From positions 1 to 22,226 of the forward strand of contig QIKU01000018.1 of the NCBI GenBank assembly GCA_003232015.1: a stretch of DNA of 22,226 bases, given 5' to 3'. The DNA is from Gammaproteobacteria bacterium. GTDB taxonomy: Bacteria > Pseudomonadota > Gammaproteobacteria > UBA6429. The notes beneath the pieces are model-generated. The model was not told where the DNA came from and did not search any database. It saw nothing but the letters and a program-made list of their open reading frames with translations. The position numbers and the translations under genes were made by a program. Positions 7,585 through 14,515 of the stretch are shown in pieces; position 1 is the first letter of the stretch; every line of letters starts with the position of its first letter.

Positions 7585-8052
7585 TTACTTGCAGATAAGT
7601 TCGCTTGGATCGCCGGCACGGTAGCCATTATGCTGAACAAAAAACATATTCTCTTCGATTTTGCTCATGTCCGCTTCTGGTTTACCACCGTAAGGATCGA
7701 TAGAACCTTCTGGAGTAGTACGAATTGGGAATTTGAAACGTTTCATGGTGCCGTTACGGAACTTGATAGTCCACATAATTGAATCCGTACCACGTAAAGG
7801 CTGAACAGAACCGCCTAAAGGTACAACGTCGGCATAGTGACGACATTCAATCGCTTGTTGAGGACAAATTTTAACGCAGCTGTAGCATTCCCAGCATTGC
7901 TCAGGTTCCTGGTTATACGCTTTCATTGCGTGGCCAGTTTCAGAACCGTCTTTGTCTAATTTCATTAAATCGTGTGGGCAAATATACATGCAGGCTGTTT
8001 TATCTTGACCCTTGCACCCATCACATTTATCTGTACGTACAAATGTAGGCAT
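7585..8052 (-). CDS. aprB: Adenylylsulfate (APS) reductase, beta subunit
   Basis: This 155-residue iron-sulfur subunit carries electrons between the FAD of AprA and the membrane acceptor. Two [4Fe-4S] motifs are visible: Cys10, Cys13, Cys21, Cys25 and Cys53, Cys56, Cys59, Cys63. The C-terminal half (from about 75) is the tail that wraps around AprA; it contains the conserved TIKFRNG and FKFPIRTTPEGSIDPY stretches. It is the first gene of the aprBA operon, with GGAG nine nt before the ATG. I could not settle on a promoter upstream. Confidence 0.97.
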   Translation of the reverse strand: MPTFVRTDKCDGCKGQDKTACMYICPHDLMKLDKDGSETGHAMKAYNQEPEQCWECYSCVKICPQQAIECRHYADVVPLGGSVQPLRGTDSIMWTIKFRNGTMKRFKFPIRTTPEGSIDPYGGKPEADMSKIEENMFFVQHNGYRAGDPSELICK

Positions 8053-8588
8053 AGCGACTACTCCTTAATTTTCTTGCATTTTTTTAGTTAACTAAGTTTA
8101 AAACTTTTAATTGCCTCAACAAATGTAACTGCCCAGACAATATTAATTCCTAAATATTCAAGCTGACTTCCTGCAAGTCTGACGATTTAGCAGTCAGGCA
8201 ACTTAAACCCTCGACCACAACAAATCCCAAAAAACAGATCTGACTACAGAATTCTAGGGATGGCTAATTTAGCTAGTTTTACACGTAAAATAAAGCGGTT
8301 TTTCTCTTTAAAACCCTAATATTACAATGATAAGCATAAGTTGAATTTATAGTGGATAAATACCTTTTTAGTCAGGTATGTAAGTTACTCATATCGTTAA
8401 AGATCATCATTTTACCTGCTGCGGGTATAGTTTTAGTAATGCCCATACAAAAAAAATTAATCTATTGATTCTGGTACAGAAATATCACACAACACTAAAA
8501 CACAACAACTGCACCCAGGCCTGATTAACCGCTATACTCAACCATCGGTGGGTTTGCTTTCCCGTTGATACAACAGAGAAGGATAAAT
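8053..8588. other. Divergent gap between aprB and the cytochrome c'-like gene
   Basis: This gap of about 535 bp is AT-rich and has no supported gene. The pentamer CTGAC/GTCAG recurs near 8163, 8179, 8193 and 8240. Two of the copies form an imperfect stem (8175-8204). A TATACT hexamer at 8533-8538 could be a -10 element for the cytochrome gene, but no good -35 lies upstream. I see no riboswitch or terminator here. Confidence 0.5.
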
Positions 8589-9044
8589 ATGTACAAATTA
8601 AGTCGGTCTATTTTTACAATAACACTTGTTACACTTATTACACTTGCCTTTAGCGGCTCAGCCACAGCGAACAATGAAAATAACGATGGGCGGCAGGCAC
8701 TGCTATTAACTCCCGCTGAACGTGCTTTAGTTTTAACTGAAATGCGGCTTTTCCTTTCCACTGTACAGGCCATTACCGAAGGGGTTAGTAAAGAAAACCT
8801 GCCGCTTATTATAAAGGCTGCGCGCAAGGCGGGGGTTCAGGCACAGCCCGGAATGCCTGCTGCACTCACACAAAAACTTCCCCTTAATTTTAAAATACTT
8901 GGCCGTGACACCCACAAAAAATTTGACCTGCTGGCACTCGATGCTGAAGAGTTAGGTGATCCACAACTCAGCCTGCAGCAGCTATCAGAATTAATGAATA
9001 ACTGCATCAGCTGTCACGCTACTTACAAAATCGAGATTAAATAA
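8589..9044 (+). CDS. Cytochrome c'-like periplasmic class II c-type cytochrome
   Basis: The protein is 151 residues from the ATG at 8589. That start is preceded by AAGGA at a six-nt gap and begins directly at the signal peptide. An upstream in-frame ATG at 8565 lacks such a site and was rejected. The signal peptide (MYKLSRS, hydrophobic 8-23, cleavage near SATA at 24-27) exports it to the periplasm. The mature part is mostly helical, and the single haem-binding motif CISCH (139-143) sits at the extreme C-terminus, as in cytochrome c' four-helix bundles. Members bind NO or carry electrons; the partner here cannot be read. The gene is divergent from aprBA, so a role in sulfur metabolism is only suggested by location. 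Confidence 0.75.
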   Translation: MYKLSRSIFTITLVTLITLAFSGSATANNENNDGRQALLLTPAERALVLTEMRLFLSTVQAITEGVSKENLPLIIKAARKAGVQAQPGMPAALTQKLPLNFKILGRDTHKKFDLLALDAEELGDPQLSLQQLSELMNNCISCHATYKIEIK

Positions 9045-9075
9045 CACGTATAACAAAAAAGTTTTTTTATCTGGC

Positions 9076-9161
9076 TTATATAACTGCCTTACCATCAACA
9101 ATGCATTTTCCGCTGTTAGTCAGTTCGAGTAGCTCGCCCGAACGTGCCATATGCACAGGAA
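9076..9161 (-). pseudogene. Displaced C-terminal coding end of the beta-CASP nuclease
   Basis: This minus-strand stretch encodes the expected family ending PVHMARSGELLELTNS and about 12 further residues up to TAA at 9076. It is out of frame with the upstream gene by one base. Restoring one C at 9158-9161 would join them into a protein of roughly 487 residues. This is either a real late frameshift or a base-call error. Confidence 0.6.
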
Positions 9162-10505
9162 TTGCTGCTTTAAACTATCCGATAATCCCACCATTGCATG
9201 CTCCTCGCCATGCACCAGCACCAGCGGTGGTCGTGCTTCAAAATTGGAGTACCAGTTTTTTAAGCCACACTGATCAGCATGAGCAGATAAACCACCGATA
9301 GTATGCACCCTAGCAGCCACTCTCACCGTTTCACCCCATAAACGAATACGCCGTGCACCGTCCACGAGTGTACGACCCAACGTACCCCGCGCCTGATAAC
9401 CGGTAATAACAAGCTGACATTCTCGTCGCCAGATATTGTGTTTGAAGTGATGTTTGATTCGCCCACCATTACACATGCCACTACCGGCAATAATGATAGC
9501 GCCACTACGAATATGGTTGATGGCCATAGACTGGTTGGCGGTGCGCGATATATGCAGGTTGGGCAGTAAGGTATTGGTACTGTGCTGTTTCCAGAGTGCC
9601 GCTGTTTCTTCATCAAACAAGTCTGCATGCTGGGTGAAAACCCGGGTCGCTTCAATAGCCATGGGACTGTCCAGAAAAATATGCCAGCGATCCAGTTGCC
9701 ACTCTTTATAATACTTAGCAAATAAATAAAGAATTTCCTGGCTGCGCCCAACCGCAAAAGCGGGCATTAAGATATTGCCTTTACTCTGTGTAGCCAGAGC
9801 TAAAACTTTATGTATTTCGCGCTTGGAGTCGGCCCATGTTCGATGCAATCGATCACCGTAGGTACTTTCCATTATTACCAGATCTGCTTTTTGAATTTGG
9901 GCAGGATCCTGTAGAACCGGCATACCGGAGCGGCCCAGGTCGCCACTAAAAACCAGCTTGCGAGTTTCACCACCATCATTCATCCATAACTCAACAATGG
10001 ACGATCCAAGAATATGCCCGGCATCAGCCAGCCGCAAATGCACCCCCGGCAAAATCCGTGTTCGTTTAGTGTAGACCAGCCCTTTAAATTGCCGCATGGC
10101 CAGCCGTGCGTCATCGACGGTAAACAAAGGTTCAACAAACGCCAGACCTTTGCGTGCACGTTTGCGATTCTCCCACTCGGCATCTTTTTCACTGAGAAAG
10201 CCGGCATCTTTTAACATGATTTTACACAAATCGCGGCTTGCCCGATGCGTGTAGATAGGCCCTTTAAAACCCGCCTTCACCAATAGCGGCAAGCGCCCGG
10301 AATGATCAATGTGTGCGTGACTCAATACCACCGCATCGATACTTTTTGGGTCAAAAGGAAAAGCCTGTCGATTACGCTCCTCATCTTTTTTACCACCTTG
10401 AATCAAACCACAATCAAGTAATACCTTTTGCTGGCCAACGGTCACCAGATGACAGGAACCGGTCACCTCTCCCGCTGCACCAAAGAACTGAATATTTATC
10501 GCCAT
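9120..10505 (-). CDS. Metallo-beta-lactamase/beta-CASP RNA-processing exonuclease, frameshifted C-terminus
   Basis: This is a cytoplasmic zinc-dependent RNase of the beta-CASP family (YSH1/TTHA0252-like). From the ATG at 10505 it has 461 residues. A TTG two codons earlier is in frame, but the ATG has GGG seven nt upstream and is preferred. Motifs seen are HAHIDH (63-68), DAGHILGSS with the metal His at 164, GDLGR (metal Asp189), the beta-CASP insert with GSGMCNGG, and the late GGLSAHADQ. The last 13 residues (from CIWHV) look wrong: after 9158-9161 (GGAA on the plus strand) the shifted frame reads PVHMARSGELLELTNS, the usual family ending, and continues to a stop at 9076. So one C appears deleted. 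The gene lies 48 nt after the aldolase gene and is probably cotranscribed with it. The role in RNA metabolism is inferred from family. Confidence 0.9.
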   Translation of the reverse strand: MAINIQFFGAAGEVTGSCHLVTVGQQKVLLDCGLIQGGKKDEERNRQAFPFDPKSIDAVVLSHAHIDHSGRLPLLVKAGFKGPIYTHRASRDLCKIMLKDAGFLSEKDAEWENRKRARKGLAFVEPLFTVDDARLAMRQFKGLVYTKRTRILPGVHLRLADAGHILGSSIVELWMNDGGETRKLVFSGDLGRSGMPVLQDPAQIQKADLVIMESTYGDRLHRTWADSKREIHKVLALATQSKGNILMPAFAVGRSQEILYLFAKYYKEWQLDRWHIFLDSPMAIEATRVFTQHADLFDEETAALWKQHSTNTLLPNLHISRTANQSMAINHIRSGAIIIAGSGMCNGGRIKHHFKHNIWRRECQLVITGYQARGTLGRTLVDGARRIRLWGETVRVAARVHTIGGLSAHADQCGLKNWYSNFEARPPLVLVHGEEHAMVGLSDSLKQQFLCIWHVRASYSN

Positions 10506-10553
10506 CGTCAACCCTGCCTGAGTTAAAGTTGTTATTTAAAGATGGGCTCCCTG

Positions 10554-11561
10554 TTATTCGCGTTCATATTTTCCCTGCCGCGCCAGACTGTTCAACCTTG
10601 CACGATTCAATAAGGCCTGTTGAGCCTTTACATCATTTTCTGTTTTGCCCTGCCAGGCCTGTAAGGCAGGTTGCTGTAATGCACGGCCGTAGGAAATACT
10701 AAGTTGCCATGCTGCGTTCTCGGCCAACTGATTGATAGCATTAAGATTACCAGTCGCCTCTTCCGGGCCCTGCCCCCCGGAAAGAAAATTAATACTCGGA
10801 ACAGCCGCAGGAACAGTCCGGCGAAGTACTTTGAGTGTTTCACTGGCAACTTCGTCCGGCTCTGCGGTACGTAAGCTTATCCCCGGCACAACCATATTAG
10901 GTTTGAGTATCATATGCTCCAGACAAATATGATGTTGATGCAGCGCATGAAAAACCGAATGCAATACATTTTCAGTCACTTCTGAGCAACGGTCTATATC
11001 ATGATTGCCGTCCATGAGTACTTCCGGTTCAACAACAGGAACAATTCCCGCCTCCTGGCAAACAGCAGCATAGCGAGCCAGCATTTCTGCATTGGCAGTA
11101 AGCCCTAGAACCGTCGGGTTTGTTTCACTGATACTATAAACTTCACGCCACTTTGCAAAACGCGCTCCCTGTGCCTTGTAAACTTGCAGTCTTTCCTTCA
11201 GGCCATCCAGACCATAGGTAATTAAATCACCCGGCGAAGCAGGTAACGGCCCTTTGCCTTTATCCACTTTAATCCCGGCTACAATACCCTGTTGCGCTGC
11301 CAGTTTAACCAGAGGAACACCCTCACTGGATTTTTGTTGCAGTGTTTCTTCAAACAGTATAACGCCAGATATATATTTACCAAGATCCGGCGTACTTAAT
11401 AAAACGCTTCGGTAATGACAACGATTTTCTGCTGTTGACTCCACATTGATCGCAGCAAAACGCTTTGCAATCGTTGGGGAACTTTCATCAGCAGCCAATA
11501 TACCGCGCGTATTATCAACCATTTCATTAATTGTTTGCTGTAGTTCAGTTGTAGTATCCAT
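10554..11561 (-). CDS. Class I fructose-bisphosphate aldolase
   Basis: This 335-residue cytoplasmic Schiff-base aldolase joins glyceraldehyde-3-phosphate and dihydroxyacetone phosphate in the Calvin cycle and gluconeogenesis; many of the family also act on sedoheptulose bisphosphate. Lys220 (MILKPNMV) is the Schiff-base lysine. Lys137 (FAKWREV) and Glu178 (VVEPEV) match Lys146 and Glu187 of rabbit aldolase with a constant offset of nine. ILAADESSPTIAKR near the N-terminus is the family signature. I chose the ATG at 11561 because GAGG lies eight to nine nt before it; the upstream ATG at 11576 overlaps that very site. The C-terminal Tyr of animal enzymes is replaced by KYERE. An RNase gene follows closely. 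Its presence fits the Rubisco/carboxysome genes further right. Confidence 0.95.
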   Translation of the reverse strand: MDTTTELQQTINEMVDNTRGILAADESSPTIAKRFAAINVESTAENRCHYRSVLLSTPDLGKYISGVILFEETLQQKSSEGVPLVKLAAQQGIVAGIKVDKGKGPLPASPGDLITYGLDGLKERLQVYKAQGARFAKWREVYSISETNPTVLGLTANAEMLARYAAVCQEAGIVPVVEPEVLMDGNHDIDRCSEVTENVLHSVFHALHQHHICLEHMILKPNMVVPGISLRTAEPDEVASETLKVLRRTVPAAVPSINFLSGGQGPEEATGNLNAINQLAENAAWQLSISYGRALQQPALQAWQGKTENDVKAQQALLNRARLNSLARQGKYERE

Positions 11562-11697
11562 AGCCAAACACCTCATTCAAGTAGATTGTTTTTTCTCTCT
11601 ATTTCATTTCAGTTTCCTTCAAAAATATTTTTCTATCTTAAGTCGCACTAAAAAAACACAAAGAGAAGTTTAAGTATGATACGTAGCCCGACATTAG

Positions 11698-11758
11698 GTG
11701 TCATATTTCAGCAAAACCTGGCAGAAATAAAATTAACAAACGATGGTAAATATGACAC
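11698..11758. repeat. 11-bp perfect inverted repeat upstream of lemA
   Basis: GTGTCATATTT (11698-11708) is matched by its reverse complement AAATATGACAC (11748-11758) 39 bp away. The right arm shares four bases with the next palindrome. This may be a pair of operator half-sites in the fba/lemA divergent region. Confidence 0.55.
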
Positions 11759-11775
11759 TATAATGGTTATAGTGT
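11755..11775. promoter_or_regulatory. Palindrome ACACTATA-N5-TATAGTGT upstream of lemA
   Basis: A perfect 8-bp dyad with a 5-bp centre lies about 50 nt before the lemA ATG. Position and symmetry suit a transcription-factor operator or a leader hairpin. The regulator is unknown. Confidence 0.5.
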
Positions 11776-11826
11776 AGCGCATACATTTATAAAAATACTT
11801 ACATACATTCTTAAAAGAGGAAGCAC

Positions 11827-12423
11827 ATGGATACTTCGCTGATTGTTTTTCTTGTTATTGTTGCCATTCTGGTGTTCTACGTAATATCAATTTACAACCA
11901 GCTTGTTGCGCTGCGCAACCGCTATAAAAATGCCTTTGCACAAATCGAAGTCCAGCTAAAACGCCGCTATGATTTAATTCCAAATTTAATTGAAACCGCT
12001 AAAGGTTATATGAAGCATGAACGCGAAACGCTGGAAGCCGTTATCGCAGCACGTAACTCGGCGTCTGATGGGCTGGCCGATGCCGCCGCCAACCCCGGCG
12101 ATGCCGATGCGATGAAGTCGCTCAATGGTGCAGAAGGGGCATTAGCTGGCGCCATGGGGAAATTTAATATGCTGATGGAAGCCTACCCCGACTTAAAAGC
12201 CAACCAGAATATGATGCAGCTCAGTGAAGAGCTCATCTCAACAGAAAATAAAGTGGGCTTTGCCCGTCAGGCCTTTAATGATCAGGTAATGGCCTACAAC
12301 ACCTATAAACAAAGTTTCCCTCAGGTTGTGCTTGCCCCCAGCTTTGGCCATGCACAAGATGCGACCTTGCTTGAGTTTGAAGATACAAAAGAAATTCAGG
12401 CTGCACCTAAGGTTTCTTTTTAA
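11827..12423 (+). CDS. lemA: LemA family membrane protein
   Basis: This 198-residue protein has one N-terminal transmembrane helix (about 4-22). A long helical domain follows, with the family signature [20 protein letters not shown] then [16 protein letters not shown]. LemA proteins form helical bundles at the membrane; their biochemical function is unsettled. The start is supported by AGAGGA five nt before the ATG. It is followed after 82 nt by an M48 metallopeptidase gene, a pairing seen in many bacteria, which suggests that the two proteins act together in envelope protein quality control (inference). The divergent gap upstream carries two inverted repeats. Confidence 0.93.
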   Translation: MDTSLIVFLVIVAILVFYVISIYNQLVALRNRYKNAFAQIEVQLKRRYDLIPNLIETAKGYMKHERETLEAVIAARNSASDGLADAAANPGDADAMKSLNGAEGALAGAMGKFNMLMEAYPDLKANQNMMQLSEELISTENKVGFARQAFNDQVMAYNTYKQSFPQVVLAPSFGHAQDATLLEFEDTKEIQAAPKVSF

Positions 12424-12450
12424 TTTAGGCTAAATAAAAAAACTGTTTTA

Positions 12451-12488
12451 TAGTCCACCATTCCCGCCTCCACAGGAATGGCGGACTA
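12451..12488. repeat. 14-bp hairpin between lemA and the M48 gene
   Basis: TAGTCCACCATTCC (12451-12464) pairs with GGAATGGCGGACTA (12475-12488) with one A-C mismatch and a 10-nt loop. No T-tract follows. The CATTCCCGCC core resembles extragenic palindromic (REP-like) elements. It may set the relative amount of the two products by blocking RNA decay or readthrough. Confidence 0.65.
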
Positions 12489-12505
12489 GCACAAGGATAC
12501 CACCT

Positions 12506-14455
12506 ATGGATTTTTTTCAATCACAAGATACGGCGCGACAAAACACTAAACGTCTGGTTTTCTTTTTTGCACTGGCTGTTGTTGGGCTTATTGTTGTGAC
12601 TAACTTATTGGTTATGCTGTTGTTTGGTTTTATTGAACCCGGCGAACAAGGCTTAACCCTTAACGCGGTTGTTGCCCAGTTTGACTGGCGCATTTTCCTG
12701 ACCGTTAGTGCGCTTGTATTAACCGTTATTCTTGGCGGCAGTGCCTACAAAACCATGGCTTTATCCGGCGGCGGCACTGCGGTCGCTGAGTCGCTGGGGG
12801 GGCGTCTTATTGATCAAAGCACCAACGATTTACACGAACGTAAAGTGTTGAATGTGGTGGAAGAAATGGCAATAGCGTCTGGCTCCCCCGTCCCTCCAGT
12901 CTACTTACTTGAAGGCGAGGAAGGCATTAACGCCTTTGCAGCAGGCTACTCACCGGGGGATGCAGTGATTGGCGTTACCCGCGGCACCATTGCATTTTTA
13001 AGCCGCGAAGAATTGCAGGGCGTAATTGCCCATGAATTCAGCCATGTTTTACACGGTGATATGCGGCTAAATATTCGTTTAATCGGTGTATTACACGGTA
13101 TCTTACTGCTCGGTTTAATTGGTTATTTCGTGCTGCACTCAAGCCGTGGCAACAGTAAAAATGCCGGCCCCATTATCGGGCTGGGGATTGGCTTAATTGT
13201 TATTGGTTTTGCCGGTACTTTTTTTGGTAATTTAATCAAGGCATCGGTTAGCCGACAACGTGAATTTCTTGCCGATGCATCTGCCGTGCAATATACCCGC
13301 AATAAAAATGGTATTGCCGGTGCACTAAAAAAGATCGGTGGTTATGCAGCAGGGTCTGAGCTGGAGTCACCTGAAGCCCCCACAATGAGCCATGCTTTTT
13401 TTAGCAACGCTATTAGCTCGATGCTGGGTTCGTTATCAGCCACCCACCCGCCATTGGAAGTGCGGATTAAGCGTATCGACTCGACCTGGGACGGCGTTTT
13501 TGAGCCGGTCACACACGAAGTAAACGAACAGGCAGAGAATAATAACCGTTCAGCATCAAAAAAAGAGCAGCAACGGGCGCGTGCGGAAAAAATGGTCGAA
13601 ACCATCACCAGTGCCGTAATAATCAATGAAATTCTCAATAGCATTGGGCAAACTGATGCGACACAATTAAACTATGCCGCCACACTTATCAATGACATTC
13701 CGGCTACTATTCGACAGGCATTGCACGAGCCCTACGCGGCACGCGCGGTGATTTACTGCCTGCTTATTGATAACAATTCCGATATACAACAAAAACAATT
13801 TCAGCACCTGAAAGAATTTGCCGATACCGGCATCTATGATCTTAGTCGTCAATTGTTTAAAAGTATCAGCCAGCTCGATATTAAATTCCGTCTGCCTTTA
13901 ATTGATATCGCTCTACCTATTCTGCGTCAGCTGTCAAAAAAACAATATCAATTATTTAAAAAGAATCTGCACAGTTTAATAACGGCCGATGGCAAAGTGG
14001 ATATTTTTGAATGGTCATTACAAAAAATTCTGCTTTCAAACCTGGAAAAAGAATTGGGTGACAGGAAAAATCATGCCAGTAAAAAAATAGCCCGCTATGG
14101 TTCACTCCGCGGTGTTAAAAAGCACGTTGAAGTATTAATAAGTATGCTGGTTTATACTTGCCAAAAAAATAAAACCCAGCAAGATACAAAACAAATCGAA
14201 GCAACCTTTTCGAAAGCACAACAGGAATTAAAAATAAAGAACTTAACCCTGCTACCGCAAGAACAAATAAATTTTGACAATCTTGAACTGGCGATTGATA
14301 CACTGGCCTTGCTAAAACCATTGCAAAAACCTCGGCTATTAAAAGCCTGTCTTATTTGCATGACACAAGATCAGATATACTCGCCACAGGAAAAAGAGCT
14401 GATGCGAGCCATTGCCAACACCCTTGATTGCCCGATACCGCTGTTTGTAGAATAA
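12506..14455 (+). CDS. M48 family membrane metallopeptidase with long C-terminal extension
   Basis: This protein has 649 residues, whereas HtpX-type enzymes have about 290. Transmembrane segments lie at about 17-42, 63-87, 190-212 and 222-248. The zinc site is HEFSH (His176, Glu177, His180), and Glu253 (REFLAD) is the likely third ligand. The catalytic domain ends near 330. Residues 345-649 form a soluble, mostly helical extension absent from HtpX. Around 485-510 it holds a stretch (SLITADGKVDIFEWSL) resembling the DG-containing helix turns of TerB-like domains. The ATG follows AAGGA at a nine-nt gap. It is probably cotranscribed with lemA and cleaves damaged membrane proteins. The protease call is firm; the extension's role is unknown. 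Confidence 0.9.
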   Translation: MDFFQSQDTARQNTKRLVFFFALAVVGLIVVTNLLVMLLFGFIEPGEQGLTLNAVVAQFDWRIFLTVSALVLTVILGGSAYKTMALSGGGTAVAESLGGRLIDQSTNDLHERKVLNVVEEMAIASGSPVPPVYLLEGEEGINAFAAGYSPGDAVIGVTRGTIAFLSREELQGVIAHEFSHVLHGDMRLNIRLIGVLHGILLLGLIGYFVLHSSRGNSKNAGPIIGLGIGLIVIGFAGTFFGNLIKASVSRQREFLADASAVQYTRNKNGIAGALKKIGGYAAGSELESPEAPTMSHAFFSNAISSMLGSLSATHPPLEVRIKRIDSTWDGVFEPVTHEVNEQAENNNRSASKKEQQRARAEKMVETITSAVIINEILNSIGQTDATQLNYAATLINDIPATIRQALHEPYAARAVIYCLLIDNNSDIQQKQFQHLKEFADTGIYDLSRQLFKSISQLDIKFRLPLIDIALPILRQLSKKQYQLFKKNLHSLITADGKVDIFEWSLQKILLSNLEKELGDRKNHASKKIARYGSLRGVKKHVEVLISMLVYTCQKNKTQQDTKQIEATFSKAQQELKIKNLTLLPQEQINFDNLELAIDTLALLKPLQKPRLLKACLICMTQDQIYSPQEKELMRAIANTLDCPIPLFVE

Positions 14456-14515
14456 GCTTGGGTTGTTGGATCAGCTGTATTTAGATTTACCCTGATTGCA
14501 GGGTGCATGGAAAAA

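Noticed and set aside
8565..8588. Upstream ATG start for the cytochrome c'-like gene
   Set aside because: It adds MIQQRRIN before the signal peptide and has no ribosome binding site; the ATG at 8589 has AAGGA at good spacing.
9101..9301. 66-codon plus-strand ORF at the 3' end of the beta-CASP gene
   Set aside because: It overlaps the nuclease and its displaced C-terminal frame and has no family features.
10313..10702. 129-codon plus-strand ORF across the nuclease/aldolase junction
   Set aside because: It is antisense to two firm genes and shows no coding signal.
14489..14504. ACCCT-N6-AGGGT hairpin between the convergent M48 and SulP genes
   Set aside because: The stem is only 5 bp and no proper T-tract follows on either strand, so a terminator cannot be claimed.
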